Of a stretch of 64,000 nucleotides of DNA, positions 12,360 through 24,778 are shown piece after piece (the first letter of the stretch is position 1; each line of letters opens with the position of its first letter). Both the position numbers and the translations under genes were made by a program. Under the pieces are notes generated by a model. It saw nothing but the letters and a program-made list of their open reading frames with translations. It had not been told where the DNA came from and ran no database searches. The stretch is taken from positions 1 through 64,000 of the forward strand of contig JAQJVL010002162.1 of the NCBI GenBank assembly GCA_035578905.1, given 5' to 3'. The DNA is from Stictocephala bisonia. Its lineage: Eukaryota > Arthropoda > Insecta > Hemiptera > Membracidae.

Positions 12360-15300
12360 CAGTGACAAACTGCCCACATGAAGTAAAATGAAGTACTTAT
12401 AACATCTGTATCAGTCACACTGCAGCAGTGAACTGCACCTTTGGGATGGGTCTCTTCAATATTACATCAGGAGCGTCGTAAATCAATTGAGCTGTCCTTA
12501 AGAAAGGGTTGCTTTGAGACTTCGGTCGTGATTTAACATAAGTAACATACTAAAGTATCCTTTGTCTATAAATAAAACATGTAATTCACATCAAAAATAA
12601 AAAAATCAGGAAAGAGATTACAGTACACAAACAATACTATATAGTGTGTGTGTACTAAATCGAAATATGAAAATATGTTAAAATAGTGTAAACTGTAGTT
12701 TGATTGAGAACTTAGGTGTTTTCGTAGACCTCTTTTGGCCCTGATTCCACTAACTGTACATTTAACAAGATTACCACTCAGATGCGCATAAATAACGAAC
12801 AGTTCGTATTGAATTCAAACAGGCAAATAGTAAAAATTCAAAATCAACCCTTGTTATCACACCATAAATAATATTTTGAAAACCTCACATTACATCATTT
12901 AATCTTCCCGCAGGATAAGATTTTCCTCTAAGTGACACAAAAGAGCTCCACTCCTTTCATTTATTGGTTTTACGCACGTTTCTAAAAGTGCTAAAGATTA
13001 AATTTGCTGAGGCATTTGAAATATTATATCATCTTAGATACACACTTTTGCTTATCTTCAAATGTCAGCTATGGCCGAGTAAAGACTTGGTTTATTACAC
13101 GATTAAGGGAAGATGGTAGTATTATATTATTCATTATTGATGGTAATAAGGTTATTTTGTTATGTGTCAATCATTTATTTTAATAATCTGGTTGGAAATC
13201 CGTATATTTTGTAATTTATTTTCCTCGTGTCGTTTTTGGTTATTACCAAATTACATTGTTACAAGTAAATTTTATCTTCTATTACATGCTTTTACGCTGC
13301 TTTGGTCTTAGTAGCATTCACTATTTTTATTAATTAGATAAAACTTAATGTATGTTACTGCTCATCGTATTCATTCTATTATTTTTTTTCAGGAGTTTGC
13401 ATGAAAATCCTTATTTGACTGAAAAAATAATATTCCGGAATATAGGAAGCTATTGTGATACAATTTAATTTAAAAAAAAATATAATCCCCAAACAATTTG
13501 ATAGAAAGTGTCCATAATGAGTTTAACACTAAAGATGATTGTTTTATGATAGCTTCAAAGTTTTTTTAATAAAAAATATCTGATAAAAGTATGTAGCAAA
13601 CTTGAATATTAAACAGATTTCTTTCCTTATCGACATTTTGAACAAATCAAATTATAGAACACAACCCATTATACTGGTAATTAATTATGGTGAACTAAAC
13701 TACGTTGGAAAACTAGGGTTTTGTACTTTTTTTGCACAACATTCGTATCGATTGCCAATTAAAAACCATTCAATTTGTGACTGAACTTTGTAGATAATTT
13801 AATTAAACTAGCTTAAATTTGATTACAGATGACGTCGCTATCATGTCATAGCCAATTTATTTAATAATTCTATTCTTGTTCCACGCTATAATTACACCCA
13901 CTGTTTATGTAACTAAATGTGTTAAAATTTTCTATAAAATAAACCAGTCATAAAAAAATAATTCTTATGAGGACTTTAAAAAATAACTACTTAATTAAAT
14001 GTTTCGTGTTATGCAGGGAATTTTTAAGTACACAGAAAAACAAATAGTTTTACATTTTATGTGCCTTACTAGTCATGGCTGGCTATCAATATGACGAAGA
14101 TTGAATATTTGCAAACTGTTTTTATTTTTGTATAGTTACGAAGCTTTCAAACGTTTTAATAAACTATGTTTTTTTGCAGATATGTCTAAAAGTCAAATTT
14201 AAATGTATTCATGTAAAGCAAAAAGTAAGATTAACAAAGTAAAGAAAACCAGCTAGACCGAGGCATTTTTTGTATAGGTAACATAGGAAGTGTCAATACT
14301 ATCACGGAAATCATAAATGTGGATTAAATCATGAAACAAGTAGGTTCACCACTTATCCGCCTTGACCGAGAGTTATCAGCATGGCGTCAGGACTTTGAAC
14401 CTGATAGAAATAGTGAATGGAAACCCTAATCTGCCTACCTAACTCTCTGACTAAACAGGTTGGCCAAACAGATTATGGTTCATGGTAAAAACACAGAGTA
14501 AAGTCAAAAAGTGACAATAGGAAAAAAACATGCTGTCAGACCTGGCTAGTCTGTGTGTCTTTTATTTATTTATTTTTTTTTTTTTAATTTAAAATGGTCT
14601 TTTCGAAAAGATTGTGACTAAAGACAATTGAAGCAGATTATCTGGAGCAGAGAACTCAAATATAGTTCTAAAATACATGCTAATTAGAAATATCAATCTA
14701 CACGTAAAGTTTTTAAATAATGAGGAAATATATCTCACCGTCAACCCTTTCATTAAGCATTTAGGCCACAATAACCAAGGCATTTGGTGTAATTGTGATT
14801 TGCACTACCAAATAATTGCATACATTCATTTATTATTAAGTAAATCCATGGAAAAGGTGACTATTGTAAGAGAATTCGTATGCACAAAGAAATAAATGTT
14901 TGCAGGTACCAATTAAACTGTATTGCTGGGCTCTGAGAGAGAGAGAGAAACGTAAAATGTTATAATAGCTGACTGATTGAAGACTCTCTCGGTATAATCT
15001 GGAGAAAACCAATCAGGTGGTATTATTTTTACATTAATGACTTCTTTTTGGTTTAACTTCTATTGTTAAATACAGCCAATAAGGATAATACCGATAGCAT
15101 AATAATGGATTTAATGATGGTATAGTTATTTGATGTGGAAAATAATACAGTGAGTTTATTTGGCCTGATAAAGTAAATTCTATGATTTGTACATGTAGGA
15201 GACTTGTATGATGGGTACCTACCCTCACATTTCCTAGAATATATTTCAAGGTTATGTATTGTATAATTATAAATGTATAATATATTTCATAATTCAGACG

Positions 15301-15684
15301 ACAATTATGCAAATACTGTTTTTTATCTTTTCTTTTTTATGTGAAAGAATAAGTAATGATTATGATTCTTTTTAAGGTAGATTTACCACCACAATGAAGT
15401 CTGCTTGCTGCAAGAAGGTTTCTACTTTTAGTGACTTACTGAACCGAGTTTGTAAAGTGTTGGGCTCATCGTGCATAAGGTCATCTAAGGATGATGATAA
15501 GTGATACAATTTCAAGTACACAGAAGGATAATAATTCAGACATTTTAAACCATGAATTGTGTGTTTATGTTAGATTATGATGATTAAGCCCCTAAGAATT
15601 GGAGTGATAGTTAAAGAGGTGATTCTAACCTACTAGTCTTAGATGGAGCCAAGTATGATAACAATATAGGGGGGGGGGGGGTTA
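12360..15684. other. A+T-rich stretch, nothing recognised
   Basis: It contains a short GA microsatellite (about 14934-14949) and a run of 13 G (15669-15681). No gene is supported. Small open frames here have no recognisable domain. Confidence 0.5.
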
Positions 15685-15830
15685 AACAGTCATAACGGGA
15701 GGCGGAATTTTGATCCGTAGGGTCAGGTACAGACCGTCATAAATATTCCTACTAATCCCTTTGTCGTTTAGGCGGCGTTTTGATCCACGAAAGTAAACGT
15801 GAAAGTGGAAGGGGTGGCGTAAGTGAGGGA
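15685..15830 (+). repeat. dispersed repeat, left copy of an inverted pair
   Basis: It matches 17555-17710 on the opposite strand. Shared blocks are TTTTGATCCGT, AGGTCAGG, ACAGACCGTCATAAA and GGCGG-GTTTTGA-CC. Within the copy the phrase GGCGG--TTTTGATCC occurs twice, so the unit has an internal duplication. Confidence 0.55.
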
Positions 15831-17320
15831 CAAGATTAATTACAAAAGTGATAGTGCCTCATAGATCAACGATCACTTTTGGAGCAGCCTCCATACCACA
15901 ACTTATTACAGTCCAGGGTGCAGACTGAAGGCATCACTGCATACCACATTCTTTACATGTACCGGATATTACTCATTTGGTGGTTCGTCAACCCAGTTTC
16001 CAAAGGAGAATTCGTGCTTGAGAGTCTGCAGAAGCCGACAACCATACTGGGTTTTTTCCCATAGCAGCAATTTTAACATTGAAACTAAATAGTTTGATTG
16101 TTTATCATCCAAATTTTGTGAATGAGGTGTAATTTTAAACGTACCAACAGTACCTATTGCTTTTAAAAGCTATATTTTTAATATACATCGTAGTTCGTCT
16201 GAAAAAGAGTGAAATTAAATTGTGTTACTTTGAAAATCTTTATCAATTTTTTCCACTTGTTTATTCAATTTTGTTTGGCTATATAACATACATAAGAAAG
16301 CTTTTTTCCGTAATTATTTGGTTGGTGTTAAATATGAGTAGGTCTATATAACAAGTAAACAATCATTAACTTTCAACATAAAACTGTGGGTAAAACCACT
16401 GCCCAACATCGAGGAAGTGACAAAAATATATGAAGATTGCTATATTTATTTTAAAGTAAGAGAAACACTATACGTTTATTACATTATAGTTTGAATATAC
16501 ATAATCATAGAAATTAACTTACATAAATGAAACAAGAAATTTGAATCAACTGAGAATTTATACAATGTAAAAACTCAACAATAACAAATCGTGAATTTAT
16601 GGATATTAAATTATATAATAACTTGCCTTATAATTTAATAAATCTAGAAGTGAAACAATGTAAAAAATTATATGCAACTATTTATTAGAATAATGTTTAT
16701 GCAACATTGAAGACTTCTTTAAAAGTCAACAATAATTTATATGTATATTTTACTCATGAAGTAGGTTATATGAAATATTACGAAGTAGGTTAGCTGAATT
16801 CACTTTTATCGAATTACATTTAAATTGGTCCGTTTATTTTTTACTCCTTTAATATACTTATATAATTTTATTTATTATATAAAATAAAGACAGTAGGCTT
16901 CCGTTTACCTAAACATTACACATTTCCTTCCCGTGAATGGGGGTTAATTTTAATGTTGATTTTTACATTTATACAATTGCTGTATGTCATTTAGTTATAG
17001 TTTGGATTTTTTAGGAACTAACTTATATAGATTTATTAGGAAGCATACTATTTTTTTACTTTCTAAATTTAATTGCAATGCAACGTAGGGTGTTTAAAAA
17101 ATAAAGCTTGTGTGGACGACTATTAATATTATTAAATAATGTAATTGTTAGATTAAAAATTCAAATTAAATCAAAGCGTTTCATAGCCATTGATCGACAA
17201 AATTATATTATACATAGCCAATAATTAAATTAGTAAATAAATCCCTCTGGAAGTAATCATGATCTGTATAAAAGATCTAGCAACTGTAATAATACGATCA
17301 CAGAGTCAGTATACCTAAAC
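15831..17320. other. A+T-rich stretch between inverted repeats
   Basis: No recognisable coding sequence. It forms the interior between the inverted copies at 15.7 and 17.6 kb. Confidence 0.45.
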
Positions 17321-17360
17321 TAAATATATCTCATGTTTAGGCCTCCGGATTACTGAATTA

Positions 17361-17474
17361 ACACTATATTATAGGTTATTTACCTTTGTGATCCGTCGAG
17401 TAATCCAACATTTGTAGCTTCAAATGTTGGATTACTTGACGGATCACAAAGGTAAATAACCTGCTATATAGTGT
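17361..17474. repeat. long near-perfect hairpin (54-bp arms, 6-nt loop)
   Basis: Arm 17361-17414 pairs with arm 17421-17474 around the loop TAGCTT. By eye 50 of 54 positions match. Three adjacent mismatches lie near the outer end, and one lies in the GTCGAG/CTTGAC stretch. The hairpin is flanked by near-identical direct repeats (17321-17341 and 17474-17496, both starting TAAATATATCT). It could be a foldback MITE. If transcribed it would form a long dsRNA hairpin. Confidence 0.75.
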
Positions 17475-17554
17475 AAATATATCTGTCTTTGTTAGGTAAA
17501 ATGTTTCTGCCGAGTGACTGGCATGTAACCACTCGGTTGTTCAGCCCCAAATTC

Positions 17555-17710
17555 CCCATCTGCTACCTTCCCTACCTGTTTGGCAGTCTCACTTTCTCCT
17601 TCGCGGGTCAAAACACCGCCCAGAGGAGCAACCAAATAGGTTGACACTTTTATGACGGTCTGTGCCTGACCTCACGGATCAAAACTCGTACACCCGTCAC
17701 AACTCTTTGA
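17555..17710 (-). repeat. dispersed repeat, right copy of an inverted pair
   Basis: Reverse-complement partner of 15685-15830. The pair could be two independent insertions of one family or the ends of a composite element of about 2 kb. Confidence 0.55.
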
Positions 17711-19289
17711 GTAATTTGTCTTCTTTGACTAACCAGCGTAACGGCATTAAGTTTAACTACTTTTTACAACTGTTACTAGCATTAGTAAACAGTCAACTTT
17801 AAGGAACTGAAAACAACTGGTAATCATTTGTAAAGTTGTACTTATTCGATGGATGGTTATTCAATCAACCGCATTTACTAGTCAATTCACTCAGAGTTGA
17901 TAATCTTGTAGCAGCAAGTTAGTCATGAATATTGAGAACCAATATTGCATGATCCGTCTTCCTTCCAGGCGCTTCCTGCAGGTTCGCTTGTCTTTAACAA
18001 ACAGCTGTAATTAAATCCTCTCCGTGCTGTAGGCGAAATCACAGCCCTCTAATAAATAATTAAAAGGACTTAAAATTATAAGAGAGTAAAAATATTTAAG
18101 CCTACAATAACTTGTTTAGTATACACCAGTATTGTGGTATTAAATAAAAAAGTTATAAGTTTGCGGAATAGTATAGACCTCATAATGAGTTATACACAGA
18201 TTATAGTTTTCCATCTGTAAATGCTTCCTTTAGTATAAAAACAGCATGTGGTCCATGCCTCCTTCACTTAATAAAGCATACATGCATTTCTAGGTTAGAG
18301 CAGAAAAGACACAAGTAACATCATATGTGCCCTTTATGCGGTAAATTTGTGTTTTCTTTCCAACATCTGTTGGTAAGATCTACAGTTGACATTACAGAAG
18401 ACAATCAGTTACATTCACACAACGTAGAAAAATAGATGGTTAAAAATTGCACCATAGACTTTAATGTTTAAAAAAAACCCCCTATATATGGATAACAGGT
18501 GCATGAGGTATTTACCTACGTATTTAAATCTTTATTTAAAGATTTAGAGAAAAATCTGAGTAAATTTAAGAGCATTCAAAGTGGTTTTTTTAAACAAAAA
18601 TCCCAATATAAATTGGAGGAAGTTGTTTCACCTATCCTGAGCTAACAAACAAAAAACAACTAACTTCGATAAAAATAAATTGCTAACCCTTAATTAATTA
18701 AAATTAAAGTGCATTGGATTTGACTAATGAATGTCATTTGTTGATATTACACGTGTAACCTACACGTTCTTCGTGTAGGTTCTTAACCTCAATATAGACA
18801 CATCCTTCAAGAATAAATTTCCTACTAGACCTACTGCACTCATTATTGCCACCCCCCCCCCCCTTTCCTCATGTTCTCAGATGCTGCATCGACTCTTTAA
18901 GGCCTGTGATCGGTGAAATTGATTCTTTCTTATAGACACGTGTTTAGTACTAGCATTTACGTTCGACTAGAAGCTAGTCATATATACTACTTGTGTCCTT
19001 GTCATATTATTTGAGCAGAAATCATAATTTTACAAGTACTTGGAATATTTAATCACTATATTTTTTTTTTAAACACACCATACAATTTATTTATGTCGTA
19101 GTTTTCATAGAGGTAAACCTTTTGTAGCTTTAGTAAATTGTAATTCTCTCAATTTCCAATAGATATTTTTCTCGGTAAAATGGACTGTTTACCTATTGAT
19201 TCTTTATGATTAGCATGTAGCTCTAATGTTCATTATATATACATATGGTTCTCAATTTTATTGGCTTACCTCTATATAAACATATGGTG
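17711..19289. other. A+T-rich stretch, nothing recognised
   Basis: It contains a run of 12 C (18852-18863). No gene is supported. Confidence 0.5.
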
Positions 19290-19620
19290 GCACAGTGCTG
19301 TAACCCAGCTACATGGGGACAAAGTGTTTGGGAGATTGTAGGCGATAGATTGGATGCTCAGTCCTCTTAATACCGACACGGCGTCCGCTTGGTGGTTGCT
19401 ATCGGCGTGGACACTACTAGAGAAGTTTGGGGTGTACATGTTGGGTGGTGATCATTGTGCGGATGTTGTGTGGGGGAGATAGCTGAGTATCAGGCTTGTC
19501 AATTAGCTGAAAATCAGACAAGCACTACGTGGTTCGGATTCCACGTAAAGCTGTAGGTCCCTTAGTTGCCCTGGCTGTTAATAAATTGCCCTTTCTGAGG
19601 AATAGTTGAACTCAGGTAGT
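19290..19620 (+). repeat. dispersed repeat family, copy C, SINE-like
   Basis: This is the fullest copy of the family seen at 1.3 and 9.6 kb. It contains TAGCTGAGTATCAGGC, which resembles a tRNA A box, and about 45 nt later GTGGTTCGGATTCCACG, which resembles a B box and TΨC arm. A tRNA-derived SINE is therefore possible. No A-rich or simple-sequence tail or target-site duplication was found, so the class is uncertain. Confidence 0.45.
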
Positions 19621-20571
19621 AACCAGACAACACTCATCCTACACTCATCATATTCGCCTTAAAATACCAACAACGTTGTGTCAGCGTCTCATATGTAAGA
19701 ATGTAAGAATTATCATAAAGACCTTAGAACAAACTGGACTATAATAGCATCATGTTTAAATCTGCTTCTAATTGAATAAAATACTAGTCAGATATTATTT
19801 ACCACCTCGTGTTTACTATGCGTTTTTTTAATTGGTTGAATTTCAAATACATAAATATTTCCTCTGCTCAAAAGTTAATTACATAAAAACATTTAAGACT
19901 ATATTATAACTTCCAAGTTAGGGAAGAAATTCCCGGAACACGTCTTAAATACACAATCAAGGCCTAGAATACAATTTTATAAATCTTTTTTACTTATATA
20001 AATCATGTGTATGTGTATATCGGTGTTCTGATTAATCTTAACACCATTTTTGCACTTAAATAAAATTCAAGTTGAAGTTCACCTACACAAATTAAAGTGG
20101 AACAAATACAGTCATGAGGGGTCGTTTACTGACTTTAAAGAATTTATTGTCATCATCAGCATTGTATGTTGTTTGAAGGATTATTCCTAGTTTTCCTGGC
20201 CAGAATTTTATTTCCTTCCTAGAACGTCATTTTACGAGTATCATTGACCCAATGTTTGTTTAATACGTAGACGTGGTGTACTAAAAACTAGTATTTATAA
20301 AACTTAATTACTTTTTTTACCTACATCACGGTCTCAAAATCAACTTCTTTCAACCATCAAAGTTTAATCCCTTCGGGAAGTAAATATATTACTTTTCGAT
20401 TGAAGGCTCTCAATATGATTTGGGAAACATTTAAAATCATCATTATTATGTTTGATATTTATTATAACAATAGAGGACTTCCGGAGATAGATGTATCTTT
20501 CATATAAACTTCATATAAACAGTAAAAGTATTACTGGGATCGTGTAGCAATATAAGGTTACATTACGTAGT
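19621..20571. other. A+T-rich stretch, nothing recognised
   Basis: No supported feature. Confidence 0.5.
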
Positions 20572-20622
20572 AAAGAACACAGACTGCCTCATGCATACAA
20601 ATAACCAGATGATCGATTTGTA
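20572..20622 (+). repeat. lone fragment of the 54-bp array spacer
   Basis: The stretch with ACACAGACTGCCTCATGCAT and CCAGATGATCG matches the spacer of the complex array at 53.7-54.8 kb (there ACACAGACTGCCTCATACAT and CCAGGTGATGGAGCTG). It sits about 33 kb away from that array and about 200 bp before the 98-bp satellite. Confidence 0.55.
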
Positions 20623-20825
20623 GAGTGGAAGTGTGCTTTCGGCTGCATAAAATATCCCATGTATAATGAGATCAATGCAATATAAATGAGATATTTCATT
20701 ATGAGTGCATATTATTATACTCTAAAAGCAAATACTATACAAAAATAGTATTTGGTATACAGTATTATATTTAGTAAAATTAAATATACAATTTCTATAG
20801 TCCTCAATCCGTGAACTCAATGTCT

Positions 20826-23533
20826 CCTACATCAACCTCTCCCTTGTCGAGCCTTTCAACATTACTGTACATGTAGTCAGCTGAAACTATTGAGGAGCCT
20901 AGACTAACACTGATATCAGTTAGTTTTACATCGACCTCTCCCTTGTCGAGCCTTTCAACAGTACTGCACTTGTGGTCAGCTGAGAGTATTGAGGAGCCTA
21001 TACTAACACTGATATCAGGTGGTTTTACATCGACCTCTCCCTTGTTGAGCCTTTCAACAGTACTGCACTTGTGGTGAGCTGATAGTATTGAGAAGCCTAG
21101 ACTAACACTGATATCAGGTGGTTTTACATCGACCTCTCCCTTGTCGAGCCTTTCAACAGTACTGCACTTGTGGTCAGTTGAGAGTATTGAGGATCCTAGA
21201 CTAAACAGATATCAGGTGGTTTTACATCGACCTCTCCCTTGTCGAGCCTTTCAACAGTACTGCACTTGTGGTCAGCTGAGAGTATTGAGGAGCCTATACT
21301 AACACTGATATCAGGTGGTTTTACATCGACCTCTCCCTTGTCGAGCCTTTCAACAGTATTGCACTTGTGGTCAGCTGAGAGTATTGAGGATCCTAGACTA
21401 AACAGATATCAGGTGGTTTTACATCGACCTCTCCCTTGTCGAGCCTTTCAACAGTACTGCTCTTGTGGTCAGTTGAGAGTATTGAGTATCCTAGACTAAA
21501 CAGATATCAGGTGGTTTTACATCGACCTCTCCCTTGTCGAGCCTTTCAACAGTACTGCACTTGTGGTCAGTTGAGAGTATTGAGGATCCTAGACTAAACA
21601 GATATCAGGTGGTTTTACATCGACCTCTCCCTTGTCGAGCCTTTCAACAGTACTGCACTTGTGGTCAGTTGAGAGTATTGAGGATCCTAGACTAAACAGA
21701 TATCAGGTGGTTTTACATCGACCTCTCCCTTGTTGAGCCTTTCAACAGTACTGCACTTGTGGTCAGTTGAGAGTATTGAGGATCCTAGACTAAACAGATA
21801 TCAGGTGGTTTTACATCGACCTCTCCCTTGTCGAGCCTTTCAACAGTACTGCACTTGTGGTCAGTTGAGAGTATTGAGGATCCTAGACTAAACAGATATC
21901 AGGTGGTTTTACATCGACCTCTCCCTTGTCGAGCCTTTCAACAGTACTGCACTTGTGGTCAGTTGAGAGTATTGAGGATCCTAGACTAAACAGATATCAG
22001 GTGGTTTTACATCGACCGTTCCCTTGTCGAGCCTTTCAACAGTACTGCACTTGTGGTCAGTTGAGAGTATTGAGGATCCTAGACTAAACAGATATCAGGT
22101 GGTTTTACATCGACCTCTCCCTTGTCGAGCCTTTCAACAGTACTGCACTTGTGGTCAGTTGAGAGTATTGAGGATCCTAGACTAAACAGATATCAGGTGG
22201 TTTTACATCGACCTCTCCCTTGTTGAGCCTTTCAACAGTACTGCACTTGTGGTCAGTTGAGAGTATTGAGGATCCTAGACTAAACAGATATCAGGTGGTT
22301 TTACATCGACCTCTCCCTTGTCGAGCCTTTCAACAGTACTGCACTTGTGGTCAGTTGAGAGTATTGAGGATCCTAGACTAAACAGATATCAGGTGGTTTT
22401 ACATCGACCTCTCCCTTGTCGAGCCTTTCAACAGTACTGCACTTGTGGTCAGCTGAGAGTATTGAGGATCCTAGACTAAACAGATATCAGGTGGTTTTAC
22501 ATCGACCTCTCCCTTGTTGAGCCTTTCAACAGTACTGCACTTGTGGTCAGTTGAGAGTATTGAGGATCCTAGACTAAACAGATATCAGGTGGTTTTACAT
22601 CGACCTCTCCCTTGTCGAGCCTTTCAACAGTACTGCACTTGTGGTCAGTTGAGAGTATTGAGGATCCTAGACTAAACAGATATCAGGTGGTTTTACATCG
22701 ACCTCTCCCTTGTTGAGCCTTTCAACAGTACTGCACTTGTGGTGAGCTGATAGTATTGAGGAGCCTAGACTAACACTGATATCAGGTGGTTTTACATCGA
22801 CCTCTCCCTTGTCGAGCCTTTCAACAGTACTGCACTTGTGGTGAGCTGATAGTATTGAGGAGCCTAGACTAACACTGATATCAGGTGGTTTTACATCGAC
22901 CTCTCCCTTGTCGAGCCTTTCAACAGTACTGCACTTGTGGTCAGCTGATAGTACTGAGGAGCCGAGACTAATACTGATATTAGCTGGTGTTACATCGACC
23001 TCTCCCTTGTCGAGCCTTTCAACAGTACTGCACTTGTGGTGAGCTGATAGTATTGAGGAGCCTAGACTAACACTGATATCAGGTGGTTTTACATCGACCT
23101 CTCCCTTGTTGAGCCTTTCAACAGTACTGCACTTGTGGTCAGTTGAGAGTATTGAGGATCCTAGACTAAACAGATATCAGGTGGTTTTACATCGACCTCT
23201 CCCTTGTCGAGCCTTTCAACAGTACTGCACTTGTGGTCAGCTGAGAGTATTGAGGATCCTAGACTAAACAGATATCAGGTGGTTTTACATCGACCTCTCC
23301 CTTGTTGAGCCTTTCAACAGTACTGCACTTGTGGTCAGCTGAGAGTATTGAGGAGCCTATACTAACACTGATATCAGGTGGTTTTACATCGACCTCTCCC
23401 TTGTCGAGCCTTTCAACAGTACTGCACTTGTGGTCAGCTGATAGTACTGAGGAGCCGAGACTAATACTGATATTAGCTGGTATTACATCGACCTCTCCCT
23501 TGTCGAGCCTTTCAACAGTACTGCACTTGTGAA
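20826..23533 (+). repeat. 98/99-bp satellite array, about 27 units
   Basis: Each unit contains TTACATCGACCTCTCCCTTG, then GAGCCTTTCAACAGTACTGC, then ACTTGTGGTCAG. The step between CTTGT-GAGCC anchors is 99 bp at the edges (20843, 20942, 21041, 21140). It is 98 bp through most of the core. Core units carry GAGGATCCTAGACTAAACAG (a BamHI site per unit). Edge units carry GAGCCTAGACTAACACTG. All units have an EcoRV-type GATATC except a few GATATT variants. Open frames across 99-bp units (for example 21239-21499 and 23302-23532) are by-products of the unit length. The 98-bp units shift the frame, so the array is not coding. Confidence 0.95.
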
Positions 23534-23579
23534 AACGATATACGGTTTTTGTCTACATGAACTCACGGAATGTGTTTTA

Positions 23580-23757
23580 GGCAGTGGTAAGGCTTTGACG
23601 GTTTGTAGACGTTTTCGTTTGAACTAGCTACAAGGGATGTTTTCCACACTATGGAAGGGGTTTGACTTGTTGTAAACGTTTTTGTTTGAACGAGCTACAT
23701 GGGATGTTTTGCAGGTTGTGGAAGAGTTTTGACGTGTTTTGCAGCGCTATGACGTAC
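23580..23757 (+). repeat. 67-bp tandem repeat, about 2.5 units
   Basis: TTTGAC anchors occur at 23594, 23661 and 23728, each followed by GTAGACGTTTTCGTTTGAAC-like and AGCTACA-GGGATGTTTT blocks. It directly follows the 98-bp satellite. Confidence 0.7.
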
Positions 23758-23954
23758 GTGAAACCCATTAGCAGTACATCAACGTTTACTTCCACAAACT
23801 AATTACCATCATATAACTGTTAACAAAGCAATTCATGCCTGCTTTAATGTTTGAAAATATAATTAACATTCCCTAATTGAAACTTCTTAAATGTATTTGA
23901 TAAACCAGTTTAGGTGTCCTAGTTAACCACATAAAACTTAGAACAAAATTGGGG

Positions 23955-24092
23955 CTTTTTCCGTTAATTTACTACCACTCATTTTTTATCACAATTAAGG
24001 TAGGTTAGGTTAGGTCAAACTAGGATAGGTTATGTTAGGTTAGGTGGCTACTAAACTTGATTACTAACTGGTAAATCCACTAGAGAATTTAT
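23955..24092 (+). repeat. dispersed repeat with TTAGG-like tract, copy 2
   Basis: Second copy of the repeat at 7587. The internal tract is expanded here to AGGTAGGTTAGGTTAGGT, then AGGATAGG, then TTAGGTTAGG, so it contains several TTAGG-type units mixed with degenerate ones. Confidence 0.6.
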
Positions 24093-24162
24093 TATAATTC
24101 ACAACGTTGCATTACTAGTCTAAGGGATCGTACGTACTATAGTTGTACAAAACAACAGCAAC

Positions 24163-24507
24163 AAAAACACCTCTGATGGTAACATTGTTGTGAACAACGA
24201 CCAAACAACAACAATCTGGATTAAAGTTAGCCTATTTGGTGGCCAGTCCAGCCTGACTTAGATTAATGGTGGAAGTTGATGCCAAGACACCGGGCTCTCA
24301 GGCACCTGGGCTCTCCCTCAGATAATATATAGAACTAAAACACCTCTGACAGTAAAATTGTTGTGAACAACGTCCTAACAACAACAATCTGGTTAAAGTT
24401 AGCCTATTTGGTGGCCAGTCCAGCCTGACTTAGATTAATGTTGGAAGTTGATGCCAAGACACCGGGCTCTCAGACACCTGGTTTTTCGCTCAGATAATAT
24501 AAAGAAC
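24163..24507 (+). repeat. two tandem copies of a 173-bp unit
   Basis: ACACCTCTGA occurs at 24167 and 24340. Each copy continues with ATTGTTGTGAACAACG, AACAACAACAATCTGG, TTAGCCTATTTGGTGGCCAG and ACACCGGGCTCTCAG. The copies differ at only a few positions by eye, so this looks like a recent duplication. AACATTGTTGTGAACAAC is itself a small palindrome. Confidence 0.85.
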
Positions 24508-24778
24508 TACAATGAAACTTGATAAATATAGTGTTCAAGATGCGTTTGTCATAAATTAAACGTGTAAATTTCATATTAAAAAAAGAGACCATAAAATGTG
24601 TTAGGTTATAAACTAAATACTGTATTTAGCCACTAATAGGAACATGATATAATTTTCAACATGTATCTTTATCAAAATGTCAAAGTATTTTACTCTTTAT
24701 AATGGATATTAAAAACTATAAATATATGTGTTTGTGAGTTCAGTAGAATAATAATGAAATTGAAATGGTACAAAAAAA

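Noticed and set aside
18322..18435. Frame with CPLCGKF, resembling the start of a C2H2 zinc finger
   Set aside because: There is a stop just upstream (TAA at 18316-18318). The second half of a C2H2 finger (HxxxH spacing) is missing and there is no repeated finger.
21239..23532. Frames repeating SSLSTVLHLWSAESIEEP
   Set aside because: They exist only across the 99-bp satellite units. The more numerous 98-bp units destroy the frame.
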